Part shown: in pieces, positions 41,908 to 51,578 of the stretch
How positions within the stretch are numbered: position 1 is the stretch's first letter
How the letters are laid out: each line of letters opens with the position of its first letter
DNA from: an uncultured SAR116 cluster alpha proteobacterium
GTDB lineage: Bacteria; Pseudomonadota; Alphaproteobacteria; Puniceispirillales; Marisalimonadaceae
Assembly (NCBI GenBank): GCA_902542765.1
Contig: CACBVW010000007.1
Span: 1 to 52,158 of the forward strand
Reading direction: 5' to 3'
Length of the DNA stretch: 52,158 nt
The notes under the pieces: model-generated
Seen by the model: only the letters and a program-made list of their open reading frames with translations
What the model was told of the DNA's origin: nothing
Database searches by the model: none
Program-made: the position numbers and the translations under genes

Positions 41908-42681
41908 TTATGTTTTCCATTTAGGTTCTCTTTTTTCCAAAAAGGCTTTCAAACCTTCCTGGGCATCTGGGGTAGTTGCAGCATTACAAAAATCTTCAAC
42001 TGCATTAGCAACACCTCTTCTGTAATCAAGATCATTAGTCCTTAAAAAGGCTGCTCTTCCTAAATTCATAGATATTGGTGATTTTTTTGATAAGTTTATT
42101 GCTATTTCATTAGCTTTTTCTCTAATTTCACTAGATAAAACTTTTCGACTAATTAATCCTAGCATAAGTGCTTCATCAGAGTAAAATGTCCTACCGCTAA
42201 AAAGTAAGTCAAAAGCTTTATATCTTCCGATAATTCTTGGAAGATGTGTAAAATGGATTGCAGGTAACAATCCTAAGTTTATTTCTGGATATCCAAATGA
42301 AGCTTTTTCTGAAGCAATAATCATATCACATGATATAGCTAGAGTCATGCCTCCACCTCTTGCAGCTCCGTTGATTGACGCTATTGTAGGCTTTCCCATG
42401 TTATATTGAATATCCCAAAGATCTATATAAAGGCGTTTTAAAAACTCTCTAATTTCTAATCCTGACTTATTTATTAAAAGATTTAAATCTAGACCTGCAG
42501 AAAATATCCCGTTGACGACACTTTCTAAAATAATAGCTCTTACTTCTTTATCTTCAGAGGCAATTTTAAGTTTGTCTAAAATATCATCTAAAAAATCAAT
42601 GCTAAATGCATTGGAAGGATTACGTTTCAGTGTTATCCATGCAATGTGATCTATAACTTTATATTCAATTAATTTGTCCAT
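41908..42681 (-). CDS. Enoyl-CoA hydratase/isomerase family protein
   Basis: A 257-residue crotonase-fold enzyme. The oxyanion-hole loops are visible: NPSNAFSIDFLDDI with GIFSAGLDLNLL (about residues 60-72), and ASINGAARGGGMTLAISCDM (about 105-125). FGYPEINLGLLPA carries the region of the usual catalytic acidic residue; the second Glu position after GLLP is occupied by Ala-Ile-His, so hydratase activity is uncertain and an isomerase or other crotonase role is possible. The gene is monocistronic, with its promoter region shared with the divergent 610-aa gene. Confidence 0.88.
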   Translation of the reverse strand: MDKLIEYKVIDHIAWITLKRNPSNAFSIDFLDDILDKLKIASEDKEVRAIILESVVNGIFSAGLDLNLLINKSGLEIREFLKRLYIDLWDIQYNMGKPTIASINGAARGGGMTLAISCDMIIASEKASFGYPEINLGLLPAIHFTHLPRIIGRYKAFDLLFSGRTFYSDEALMLGLISRKVLSSEIREKANEIAINLSKKSPISMNLGRAAFLRTNDLDYRRGVANAVEDFCNAATTPDAQEGLKAFLEKREPKWKT

Positions 42682-42817
42682 ATTGATATTTAAATTTAAC
42701 TTTACCTAATTAATTGATTAAAATTTTGACATAAATGAAATTGCAAAAATAAATAACAAATAAAATTTGCGATAATTTAGTATATATAATTAACTAACAT
42801 TATTTATATTTTTAATC

Positions 42818-44650
42818 ATGCAACAATTAGATTATTTTGAAAAGATATTAAAAAACATTGTTTCTGATAAAGATTTATTAAATTTATCTTTAAAAAATTC
42901 TAGTGATAGCTTTTCTAAGCTTTGTAGAGCGTTTATTATTAAGTTTTACAATGAAAATAAAGATTTCAATGAATCTATGTCTTTATTAAATTCACTTAAG
43001 GATGAAACTTGCTTGAGGCTTTTTGATAAATTTTTTAATTCACAATCACAAAATATTACTTTTAATTATAATAGAAATTACAAAGATCACATTTGGGATA
43101 TTTTTTGTCCAGAGGCTCTTGAGTGTAATAATAAACCTGAAGAAATAAAGAATAAAATATTACAAAAAAGAAAACTAACTAATCTCAAAGAGAGTAAAAA
43201 TCACCTTACAAACCCAGCTAAAGAGATACTTTTTTTAAGCAATGTTTTAATCACAACACCAATTGATTATTTTTCACCAAACATACCAATTGAAATTAAA
43301 GATGAATTACAAAAATTTAAGAATGTAAGGCAAAACTATTGGTATGATCATCCAATACCTTTGGATGCGACAATTAATGAAAATGAAATAATTTATGGAT
43401 TAAAAAATCTTGATGAAGCAATTGCTTACGAAGCACAAAGGAATAACCTAAAAATTTCAGATAAAATCAAACTAGTTTTATCTGTTTCCGTCACACATAA
43501 TGGTCTGGAAAAAATTGCGCTAGAATACGTTAAATTAATTATTAAGAAATCTTTAAATTTAAAATTTATTGAAGTTTATCTCTTTGATGAGGATATCTGT
43601 AATAAAATTTACTCAACAATATTTCAAAAGAATGACAAATTTAACAATTTATTAGGCGTCAATGGAAATTATGGTCGTCATTACACCTTTTTAAAATACA
43701 TCTTATTAATTTATAATAAAGTAATTAACTCAGATTTTAGATATAGTTTTAAGATTGATTTAGATCAAGTTTTTGATCAGAAGATGTTATTAAAAAATAC
43801 TGGTTTTTCAATATTTGAAATTTTTAAAAATCAAAAATTTTGGGGAGGTACTGCAACTGATTTCGAAGGAAGAAAAGTTGATTTAGGCTTGCTGGCTGGA
43901 GCATTAGTAAATAAGAATGATATCTCCAAAGATTTGTTTACACCAGACCTTCAAAGACCAAAGATAAATAATTTTGGATCTGATTTATCATCAAAAAGAA
44001 TTTTTTGTCCTGAATGGCCACAATCATTGTCAACAGAAGCAGAATTAATGTACAAATCAAACGATATCCAAAGAATACATGTAACTGGTGGCACTACAGG
44101 AATAACAGTAGAAAGTCTAAAAAAATGGGCTCCATTTACGCCTAGTTTTGTTAATAGAGCGGAAGATCAAGCTTTTGTTATTTCATCTATTAATAAAAAC
44201 GAATATCTGAGTCATTGTCACGCACAAAACTTGGTCATGAGACATGATAAACATGCATTTGCTCAAAAAAGTATAGAAATGTCCAAGTTTGGAAAAGAAA
44301 TAGGAAATTTAGAGAGAATATTAATATTTAGTAATTATTTTGAAGCGCATGAACTTGATTTTAAAATTTTAAAAGAACACTTCTGGCCATTTACATCAGT
44401 CTTTTCTACTAAGCATGCTGAATTTCTTGTAGGATTAATATTTTTAATTGATGGGTGTTTTAATGGTGAAGAATATGTAAGTTTAGGTGCAAAAAGATTG
44501 TTGGATACTCAAAAATTTTGCAAAACAAAACTAAATGCTCAATACAAAACTGAAAAACGATTTTGGCGGGAGTTTGTGAATCGATTAGAATTTTTTGATG
44601 ATAAAAATCATGTGTTAAAATCAATAATAAATTCAACTAAAATATTATAA
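42818..44650 (+). CDS. 610-residue protein of unknown function, glycosyltransferase-like features
   Basis: A large cytosolic protein without signal or membrane helix. Residues about 1-200 are helical and Lys/Asn/Phe-rich. From about 220, a Rossmann-like pattern (KLVLSVSVTHNGLEKIALEYV, KFIEVYLFDED) leads to FKIDLDQVF with a D-x-D (Asp314, Asp316), as in metal-binding GT-A enzymes. Later features are HVTGGTTGITVE, RAEDQAFVIS and LVMRHDKHAF, the last two resembling the acidic and His sites of glycosyltransferases. This is my own reading; I do not recognise the family. The start has no clear Shine-Dalgarno sequence. A TATAAT at 42785 and a TTGACA at 42726 lie upstream. No sugar-nucleotide genes are nearby. 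Confidence 0.6.
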   Translation: MQQLDYFEKILKNIVSDKDLLNLSLKNSSDSFSKLCRAFIIKFYNENKDFNESMSLLNSLKDETCLRLFDKFFNSQSQNITFNYNRNYKDHIWDIFCPEALECNNKPEEIKNKILQKRKLTNLKESKNHLTNPAKEILFLSNVLITTPIDYFSPNIPIEIKDELQKFKNVRQNYWYDHPIPLDATINENEIIYGLKNLDEAIAYEAQRNNLKISDKIKLVLSVSVTHNGLEKIALEYVKLIIKKSLNLKFIEVYLFDEDICNKIYSTIFQKNDKFNNLLGVNGNYGRHYTFLKYILLIYNKVINSDFRYSFKIDLDQVFDQKMLLKNTGFSIFEIFKNQKFWGGTATDFEGRKVDLGLLAGALVNKNDISKDLFTPDLQRPKINNFGSDLSSKRIFCPEWPQSLSTEAELMYKSNDIQRIHVTGGTTGITVESLKKWAPFTPSFVNRAEDQAFVISSINKNEYLSHCHAQNLVMRHDKHAFAQKSIEMSKFGKEIGNLERILIFSNYFEAHELDFKILKEHFWPFTSVFSTKHAEFLVGLIFLIDGCFNGEEYVSLGAKRLLDTQKFCKTKLNAQYKTEKRFWREFVNRLEFFDDKNHVLKSIINSTKIL

Positions 44651-44675
44651 TTTATAATACTAGTTTAATTATGCC

Positions 44676-45503
44676 TTAAATAGCGACGTATTTATATCCA
44701 CTTCCAAATTTATCTAAATATCCAAATTTTGGTTCTAGAATATGGCCTCCCGAACAAATTATTCTATCATTACACACCATATCAAAAGCTTTTTTTCTTG
44801 ATTTAAGTCCTTGCTCAACATCAATGTCAAATAGTACAGAAATATTTGGGTCAGATAACTGTAAATTAGGTGTATGTAAAACATCGCCCATTTGAACAAA
44901 ACTAATATTATCATCGTCTATTCTAAAGCCACTATGTCCCGGTGTGTGTCCTGGAAGTGGTACAGAGAATACTCCAGAAATTATTTCTTGATTAGTTTTT
45001 ATTGTTTTTACTCTTTCACCATAGGCTTTAATAACAGATTTGTTTAAATCAGCCATGTTTTTACCATTTACCTCAATATCTTCAAAATCATCCTTACTCC
45101 AAAAGTTTAATTCATCTTCTATGATGTTAACGGTTGCATTTGGAAAAATTGCCTCACCATCTTTGTTAATTGATCCTCCTACATGATCAGGATGTAAATG
45201 AGTAAAAAAGATGTCAGTTATATCTTCAGGTTTGACATTAGCTTTTGCAATTTCTTCATGAACAAATCCACAGGTTGGTCCAAATAAATCTCTACATCCT
45301 GAATCAACTAATAGAATTTTTTCATTTTTGAATATTAGATAAGCATTAATTTGACTGTTTGTGAGTTGATTATTTTCTTCAGAGAGTTTTTTAGTAGTTT
45401 CTTCATCTATATTAAGAAGTATTTCCTTAGGTAAAGTTAACTCTCCATCCTTTAGAGCAACTACTCTTGTTGAACCAACCATTAGTTCTTGTAAATCTGA
45501 CAT
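44676..45503 (-). CDS. Metallo-beta-lactamase-fold hydrolase
   Basis: A 275-residue MBL hydrolase. The zinc motif HLHPDH is at His102-His107 (H-x-H-x-D-H), followed by GHTPGHSGF, with the third-site His, and MGDVLH with the bridging Asp. It belongs with quorum-quenching lactonase or phosphodiesterase relatives that carry a long helical N-terminal extension; the substrate is not known. A Shine-Dalgarno sequence (GGAG) lies before the ATG. It is convergent with the 610-aa gene and 81 bases separate it from the ligase gene, so it is probably independent of the repair module. Confidence 0.88.
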   Translation of the reverse strand: MSDLQELMVGSTRVVALKDGELTLPKEILLNIDEETTKKLSEENNQLTNSQINAYLIFKNEKILLVDSGCRDLFGPTCGFVHEEIAKANVKPEDITDIFFTHLHPDHVGGSINKDGEAIFPNATVNIIEDELNFWSKDDFEDIEVNGKNMADLNKSVIKAYGERVKTIKTNQEIISGVFSVPLPGHTPGHSGFRIDDDNISFVQMGDVLHTPNLQLSDPNISVLFDIDVEQGLKSRKKAFDMVCNDRIICSGGHILEPKFGYLDKFGSGYKYVAI

Positions 45504-45584
45504 GTTTTACTCCTATAAAATAATATACAGTTAAATGTTAGAAAATAAAATTTTGTAATTCAATACAATTAATGTTAAAAATTT

Positions 45585-47150
45585 TTACAAAAACTCTAAT
45601 TTGAATTCACAAAGTTGTATCACTTCGCTAGTTGGCTTATCTTCTCTAAGCCTCTTAATTCTAGGAAATCTCAATGCAACTCCAGATTTATGTCTTGTGC
45701 TAGAGTTAACAGAGTCAAAAGCAACTTCAATAACGAAAGTTTTTTCTACTTCTCTTACAGGACCAAATTTTTTAATCGTGTTGTTACGAACAAATTTATC
45801 TAAAATTTTTAATTCATTATCATTGAATCCAAAATATGCTTTTCCAATTGGAGAAAGTTGGTTTCCATCCCATAAACCAAAAGTAAAGTCAGAATAATAT
45901 GAGCTTCTTTTGCCGTGACCTCTCACTGCATACATTAAAATTGCATCAACAGTTTTAGGATCTTTTTTCCATTTATACCAATGTCCTTTTGGACGACCAG
46001 AAATATAAGGGCTAGACTTTCTTTTTATCATTAAGCCTTCATGTTGTTCGTCGATAATTTCATTTTTTCTAATTGCAGTTAAATTCTTCCAACTATTAAA
46101 ATTAATTATTTTTGATAAATCAAAAAATTCATTTTTGTTTTTATAATACCAATTCTCAAGTAAATTTCGTCTTTCTTCCCAATTTTTTTCTCTTAAATCA
46201 TCATTGTTTAAATACAAGATATCATACAGCTTTACAAAAGCAGGGAAGTCATTAATGTGCTTCAAACTCACTTTCTTTCTATTCAATCTTTGTTGGAGTG
46301 AATTAAAATTCATAGGGATATAATTTCTTCCTACTAATAATTCTCCATCAAGTATAACCATATTTTTTTCAAGACTTTTTATTTCAGGGAATGAAAGACT
46401 AATATCATCGCCTGTACGAGAAAAAATTTTGATGTTAGAATCGTTAATAATAATTTGTACTCTTATTCCATCCCATTTCCATTCTGCAACAAAGTTATTG
46501 CAATTAAGATTTATAAAATCTTTATCTTCTAATGGATTGGCAAGCATCATAGGATTAAATGTATTTTTAAGATCAATCTCTGGGATAGGACCTGTATCAC
46601 ATAACCATTTAAATAAATTTTCATATGGTGGGTCAATTCCGTGCCATATTTTTTCTATATCATCTAATTTTTTTTCTCCAAATTTAGCTAATGCGGTTTT
46701 AGCTAGTCTTGATGAAACACCTATTCGCAAACCACCGCTAATTAATTTAATTAAAGCCCATCTTTCAGTCTCATTTGCAATGGAGAGAAAGCTATGAATT
46801 TTTCTTGTTGATTCATTTTTATTGATATTTTTTAAAATACCTATCATTTTTGAAATTTGAGGAAGATTACCATTCTCTTTATTAGGCCAGATTAAAGAAA
46901 TAGTCTCCGCAAGATCTCCAACATAATCGTATGATAATGCAAATAACTCTTCATCGACGGTTTCTCGAACTATCTCTTTTATTTTTGAAATTGGAATATT
47001 TTTTATTTCTAGACTGTTAGTAATAATGGCAAGAGTAAAACCTCTATCTGGATCAGGGGTATTTTTAAAATAATCACATAAAACATCAACTTTTCTATTT
47101 CTAGATGAAGTTAACAATAATTTATTAATTAATTCACTAAAACTTCTCAC
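45585..47150 (-). CDS. ATP-dependent DNA ligase of the ligase-associated repair module (LigC/LigB-type)
   Basis: A 521-residue ligase. Residues about 1-200 are an N-terminal DNA-binding domain. The nucleotidyltransferase core has the active-site Lys225 in EWKWDGIRVQI (motif I), then FSRTGDDIS (motif III), ILDGELLVG (motif IIIa), EGLMIKRKSSPY (motif IV) and WYKWKKDP (motif V). The OB-fold follows, ending in GVALRFPRIKRLREDK (motif VI). This length and the neighbouring genes fit the ligase family of the Lhr-associated module rather than LigD, which has polymerase and nuclease domains. It starts with GTG overlapping the exonuclease stop by 4 bases (GTGA). Confidence 0.93.
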   Translation of the reverse strand: MRSFSELINKLLLTSSRNRKVDVLCDYFKNTPDPDRGFTLAIITNSLEIKNIPISKIKEIVRETVDEELFALSYDYVGDLAETISLIWPNKENGNLPQISKMIGILKNINKNESTRKIHSFLSIANETERWALIKLISGGLRIGVSSRLAKTALAKFGEKKLDDIEKIWHGIDPPYENLFKWLCDTGPIPEIDLKNTFNPMMLANPLEDKDFINLNCNNFVAEWKWDGIRVQIIINDSNIKIFSRTGDDISLSFPEIKSLEKNMVILDGELLVGRNYIPMNFNSLQQRLNRKKVSLKHINDFPAFVKLYDILYLNNDDLREKNWEERRNLLENWYYKNKNEFFDLSKIINFNSWKNLTAIRKNEIIDEQHEGLMIKRKSSPYISGRPKGHWYKWKKDPKTVDAILMYAVRGHGKRSSYYSDFTFGLWDGNQLSPIGKAYFGFNDNELKILDKFVRNNTIKKFGPVREVEKTFVIEVAFDSVNSSTRHKSGVALRFPRIKRLREDKPTSEVIQLCEFKLEFL

Positions 47151-48136
47151 AAATCTTCCTCATCTTCTCTTCCAGATAAGGATAGTGCTAATCCATTGAT
47201 CTGATTCATTTTGCACCAATGAACTATTGCTTCTTCTCTGCCGTGAGTGACATAAACATTTTCAGCGCCCGTTAATTTTATATATTGAGTTAACTCATTC
47301 CAATCTGCATGATCAGAAATTATAAGAGGAAGTTCAACTAAGTTTTGTTTAGCTCTTTGTTTGATTGACATCCATCCAGATACCTGACAAATAATTGGAT
47401 CTACGAATTTTCTAGACCATACATTTTTTATTGCAGATGGTGGAGCAAGAATAATTTCTCCATGATATTCCTTTTTATCTTTAAGGTTTGTCTTTAAAAA
47501 TTTTCCTAAAAAAATTTTTTCTTCTACATAATAATTACATAATTTTTCTAATGCTCCATGTATAAAAATTTCTTTATCATATTTTTGTTGTCTTAATAAG
47601 CCTATTATTCTTTGTGCCTTTCCAAGAGCATAAACTCCGACTAGATGAGGTCTTTTTGGAAACAATTCAAGTGATCTTAAGAGTTTTTTTATTTCATTAT
47701 GTTCATTTGGATGTTGAAAAACAGGCAGTCCAAAAGTAGCTTCAGTAACTAAAGTGTGACATTTTACAGGTTCAAAATTTTCACAAGTTTTGTCCTTTTT
47801 AGTTTTGTAATCTCCCGTAAAATTTATTCTTTCGCCCTTATACTCTGCTAATACTTGAACACTTCCTAATATATGTCCAGCTGGATAAAAGGTGATTTTA
47901 ACATCATCAATTTTTAAAGTTTTATTTAATGTTAACTCTTGAAAATTTTGTGCACAATTTTCACCATACCTTATTTTCATAATATTTATTGTCTCTTTTG
48001 TTGCTAAGACATTTTTATGACCTGGTTTGGCATGATCAGCATGTCCATGGGTTATAATTGCATTTTCCACTGGCTTAGAGGGATCAATATATGTATTGAT
48101 TGGAGATATATATAAATTTTCATTAATCCATTTCAT
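47147..48136 (-). CDS. Ligase-associated DNA exonuclease (MBL/beta-CASP-like)
   Basis: A 329-residue nuclease of the metallo-beta-lactamase/beta-CASP family. The zinc motif is HGHADH at 30-35. FTGDYKT carries the metal-binding Asp, and VTHGREEAIVHWC and SDHADWNELTQYI hold the C-terminal His sites. The family was once called mRNA 3'-end-processing-like, but in this gene order it is the ligase-associated exonuclease. It is transcribed before the ligase gene, which overlaps it by 4 bases. Its start lies 17 bases from that of the divergent helicase. Confidence 0.92.
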   Translation of the reverse strand: MKWINENLYISPINTYIDPSKPVENAIITHGHADHAKPGHKNVLATKETINIMKIRYGENCAQNFQELTLNKTLKIDDVKITFYPAGHILGSVQVLAEYKGERINFTGDYKTKKDKTCENFEPVKCHTLVTEATFGLPVFQHPNEHNEIKKLLRSLELFPKRPHLVGVYALGKAQRIIGLLRQQKYDKEIFIHGALEKLCNYYVEEKIFLGKFLKTNLKDKKEYHGEIILAPPSAIKNVWSRKFVDPIICQVSGWMSIKQRAKQNLVELPLIISDHADWNELTQYIKLTGAENVYVTHGREEAIVHWCKMNQINGLALSLSGREDEEDL

Positions 48137-48153
48137 TATAGTAATATATAATA

Positions 48154-50577
48154 ATGTCAGATATTTTAAAGATTGAACCTATTGATAATTGGTTGAAAAA
48201 AAATAATTGGTCCTTTTACAATCATCAAGTTGAAACCGTAAAATTATCTGAGAATGGTTTTGATGTTTTACTTGTTGCACCTACTGGAGGTGGTAAAACT
48301 CTAGCTGGTTTTTTACCGTCACTAAATGACTTAATTAATAATAAATCAGAAAAAAATAAGCTACATACACTATATATATCTCCCCTCAAGGCACTTACAA
48401 TCGATGTTCATAGAAATTTAACTAGTCCTATCGAAGATCAGGGTTTGGATATAAGAGTTGAAACTAGAACAGGTGATACTTCAGCTTACAAAAAAAATAG
48501 ACAAAAGATTTTACCTCCTCATATGCTCATGACCACCCCTGAATCATTAGCTTTATTATTGTCAAATAAGGAATCAAAAGATTATTTTAAGGATCTAAAA
48601 TACTTAATTATTGATGAAATACATGTTTTAGTTAATTCAAAACGAGGTGATTTACTATCGCTAAATTTATCTAGAATTCATTCAATTAGTCCAGATTGCA
48701 AAAGAATAGGTTTGTCTGCAACGGTAAAAAATAAAGAAACTGTATTAAAATTTTTAACTTCAAAAAATAAGGCAAAAATTTTAAACATTAAAGAAACATC
48801 TCTTCCCAAAATAGAAATTTTAGAAACAAAAACTAGGGTTCCATGGTCTGGTCATATGGCAAGTTACGCAATTAAGGATATATATCAAAAAATACAAAAA
48901 TCGTCATTAACGATTGTTTTTGTTAACACAAGAGCACAAGCAGAATTAGTTTTTAATAAACTATGGCAAGAGAATGATAACAATTTAAGAATTGCTATCC
49001 ATCATGGAAGTTTAGAAAAAGAGATTAGAAGGAAAGTAGAAAACTTAATGTCTTTAGGAAAAATCGACTGTGTAGTGGCAACAAGTTCCTTAGATCTTGG
49101 AATTGATTGGGGAGGCGTTGATTTAGTTATTCAAATTGGTTCACCAAAAGGTATTTCAAGATTTTTACAACGTATAGGAAGGAGCAATCATAAATTTGAT
49201 GAACCTTCAAACGCAATTTTAGTACCATCAAATAGATTTGAATATTTAGAATGTTTATCTGCAATAAATTCAATTCAAAATAAGTTATTAGATGAAACTA
49301 GAGAAAAAAAAGGAAGTTTAGATGTACTTGCTCAGCATGTTTTAGGTGTTGCGTGCAGTGAACCATTTCAAGTTGATGATTTGTATAATCAAGTCATAAA
49401 TGCATGGCCATATAGAAATTTAACAAAAACAAAGTTTCTTGAAGTTGTCGAGTTTGTTAAAAATGGTGGGTATTCTCTAAAACATTATGAACAATATTCT
49501 AAGATAGGACTTAATAAAGATAAATTGTACGCAATTAATAATAAAAGTGTACGAAATAGATATAAATTAAATGTAGGTACTATAGTTGAATCTTATATGC
49601 TTAAAGTTAAATTAGGAAATAAAACTCTAGGTCAAGTAGAAGAATGGTTTATAGAAGGATTGAATGAAGGAGATACTTTTTTATTTGGTGGTAGAGTTTT
49701 AGAATATCAAAATATTTCAAATAATAATGTAATTGTAAAATCTACAAGTCATACACATCCAAAAATTCCTTCTTACGCTGGAGGAAGATTACCTCTAAGT
49801 ACAGAACTTTCAATTGAAGTAAGAAAATTATTGAGTAAAAAACAATTTTGGAAAAATTTTCCAAATCAAATTAATGAATGGTTAAAATTACAATCTAAAT
49901 TTTCAAATTTACCATCTTTAAATGGACTTTTAGTTGAAACTTTTCCTCGTTTAATGAGTGGTAAAAAAAGATTTTTTTTGATTTGCTATACTTTCGAGGG
50001 AAGGAACGCTAATCAAACACTTGGTTTTTTAATATCAAAAAAAATGCTACGTATCGGTTATAAACCTATAAGTTTTGTTGCCACAGATTATGCTTTAGCA
50101 ATATGGTCAATTAATGAGGTAAAAGATGTAAACATTGTTCTAAATGAAGATCTTATGTTAGATGATTTATATGAATGGTTAGAAGAAACACCATTATTGA
50201 AGAAAAATTTTAGAGATGCCGCTATTATTTCAGGATTGATAGAGCGATCAATACCTGGGCAGAAAAAAACTGGTAAACAGGTTTTATTTAACTCTGATTT
50301 AATTTTCAATGTTCTTAAAAAACATGAGCCAAAACATCTTTTATTAGAAGTTGCAAGAGAAGATTCTTATCGAGGGCTAATAGATTTAGATAGATTAAGT
50401 GAATTTTTGAAAAGAATTGAAAAAAATATTACTCATAAAAAACTAAATAGAATTTCACCATTAGCAGTTCCACTAATATTAGAAATAAACAGACAAACTA
50501 TTGATAAATCTGAAATGGAAGAATACTTCCTTGAAGAACTTGAAAATGAAATGTTAAGTGAAGTTGGTTTGAATTGA
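48154..50577 (+). CDS. Ligase-associated DEXH-box DNA helicase (Lhr-C type)
   Basis: An 807-residue superfamily 2 helicase. Motif I is APTGGGKT (42-49), motif Ia is in ISPLKAL, motif II is DEIH (154-157) and motif III is LSATVK. Motifs IV-VI are IVFVNTRAQAE, ATSSLDLGIDWG and QRIGRSNHKF. The winged-helix and Lhr-core domains follow (about 390-600), with a C-terminal DUF-like region. The size and gene order match the Lhr-related helicase of the ligase-associated module, which acts in DNA-damage repair. Its last 4 bases overlap the PdeM gene. Confidence 0.93.
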   Translation: MSDILKIEPIDNWLKKNNWSFYNHQVETVKLSENGFDVLLVAPTGGGKTLAGFLPSLNDLINNKSEKNKLHTLYISPLKALTIDVHRNLTSPIEDQGLDIRVETRTGDTSAYKKNRQKILPPHMLMTTPESLALLLSNKESKDYFKDLKYLIIDEIHVLVNSKRGDLLSLNLSRIHSISPDCKRIGLSATVKNKETVLKFLTSKNKAKILNIKETSLPKIEILETKTRVPWSGHMASYAIKDIYQKIQKSSLTIVFVNTRAQAELVFNKLWQENDNNLRIAIHHGSLEKEIRRKVENLMSLGKIDCVVATSSLDLGIDWGGVDLVIQIGSPKGISRFLQRIGRSNHKFDEPSNAILVPSNRFEYLECLSAINSIQNKLLDETREKKGSLDVLAQHVLGVACSEPFQVDDLYNQVINAWPYRNLTKTKFLEVVEFVKNGGYSLKHYEQYSKIGLNKDKLYAINNKSVRNRYKLNVGTIVESYMLKVKLGNKTLGQVEEWFIEGLNEGDTFLFGGRVLEYQNISNNNVIVKSTSHTHPKIPSYAGGRLPLSTELSIEVRKLLSKKQFWKNFPNQINEWLKLQSKFSNLPSLNGLLVETFPRLMSGKKRFFLICYTFEGRNANQTLGFLISKKMLRIGYKPISFVATDYALAIWSINEVKDVNIVLNEDLMLDDLYEWLEETPLLKKNFRDAAIISGLIERSIPGQKKTGKQVLFNSDLIFNVLKKHEPKHLLLEVAREDSYRGLIDLDRLSEFLKRIEKNITHKKLNRISPLAVPLILEINRQTIDKSEMEEYFLEELENEMLSEVGLN

Positions 50578-51239
50578 AGTTAATAAATTTCAATAATCAT
50601 AAATTTCAAATTAGTAAAGAGGGCATCTTATTTTGGCTTGATAAACAAATTGCAATAATTGCAGATTTACACCTTGAAAAAGGAAGTAGTTTTGGTCCTT
50701 CTGGTCAATTTTTACCACCTTATGATAGCGAAGAAACTCTAAAAAAAATTTTAAAAACAATTAAAGACCATAAGATAAAAAAAATTATCCTTCTAGGTGA
50801 TACTTTTCATGATAAGAATGCAATAAGTAGAATGTCCGAAAAAGTAAATTTTCTTTTTAGGTCACTTATAGAAAAATACGAAGTTATTTTTATTCTTGGC
50901 AATCATGAAAGTAAGTTTGAAATTGGCCAAATAAATTTTTTAAATGAATACGTTATTGATGACATACACTTCATTCATGAAGCTTTACAAACAAGTGTAT
51001 TTCAAATATCAGGGCATTTTCATCCAGTAGCTACTGTAAAATCAAATATTAAAAAAATTACAGCAAAATGTTTGTTACATACAAATAACCACATCATTTT
51101 GCCTTCTTTCGGTCAATACACTGGTGGTTTAAATATAACTAATCCGGCCTTGAAACCATTTGTAAATAATGAATCTAAAATTTATATGTTTACAAAAAAG
51201 TCTATTTACAAATTTACAATTAAAGAAATTGAAATTTAG
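50574..51239 (+). CDS. pdeM: Ligase-associated metallophosphoesterase
   Basis: A 221-residue calcineurin-like phosphoesterase. The dinuclear metal sites are IADLHLEKGSSFG (Asp31, His33), LLGDTFHD, LGNHESK and SGHFHPVA, the expected set for PdeM. It completes the four-gene repair module with the helicase, exonuclease and ligase. Its start is TTG, embedded in the helicase stop (TTGA), so translation is coupled. The C-terminal part (about 175-221) includes the conserved PSFGQYTGGLN. Confidence 0.93.
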   Translation: MKLINFNNHKFQISKEGILFWLDKQIAIIADLHLEKGSSFGPSGQFLPPYDSEETLKKILKTIKDHKIKKIILLGDTFHDKNAISRMSEKVNFLFRSLIEKYEVIFILGNHESKFEIGQINFLNEYVIDDIHFIHEALQTSVFQISGHFHPVATVKSNIKKITAKCLLHTNNHIILPSFGQYTGGLNITNPALKPFVNNESKIYMFTKKSIYKFTIKEIEI

Positions 51240-51301
51240 TATTTATGACTTTGGTATCATTTTTGCATCTTGATATTTAATTATTTTTATGGAGATTTGA
51301 A

Positions 51302-51532
51302 ATGTATGGTATCAAGATCTGGTCCTCTGAAAAAGATAATGATTGGTATTTGTTAAGAGATATGAATGACGGGGTTGTTCATGTTTGGGACAAAAAAGAA
51401 GAAGTTGAAAGAGTACAAAATAATTTAAGTTGTAGAAGGTCAGCTATTACTAAAATTATGTCAAGCGTGATAATTGATAGAGCTTTAAATAAACGTAAAG
51501 AAGAAGAAAATTTAAAATATTTTTTAAAATAA
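51302..51532 (+). CDS. 76-residue hypothetical protein
   Basis: A small protein preceded by a clear Shine-Dalgarno sequence (ATGGAGATTTGAA then ATG). The first half looks beta-rich (YGIKIWSSEKDNDWYLLRD, VVHVWDKKEEVE) and the second is a charged helix ending in lysines (IDRALNKRKEEENLKYF). It could be a small nucleic-acid-binding or scaffold protein. It lies after PdeM with a 62-base gap, so it is probably a separate transcript. No family recognised. Confidence 0.68.
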   Translation: MYGIKIWSSEKDNDWYLLRDMNDGVVHVWDKKEEVERVQNNLSCRRSAITKIMSSVIIDRALNKRKEEENLKYFLK

Positions 51533-51578
51533 AATTTAATTTTCTGTTTCAGAGTGTTTTTGTGTTAAGTATTCTACT

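Noticed and set aside
45601-46797. Plus-strand frames opposite the DNA ligase gene
   Set aside because: The minus-strand ligase motifs are intact through the whole region; these frames are shadows.
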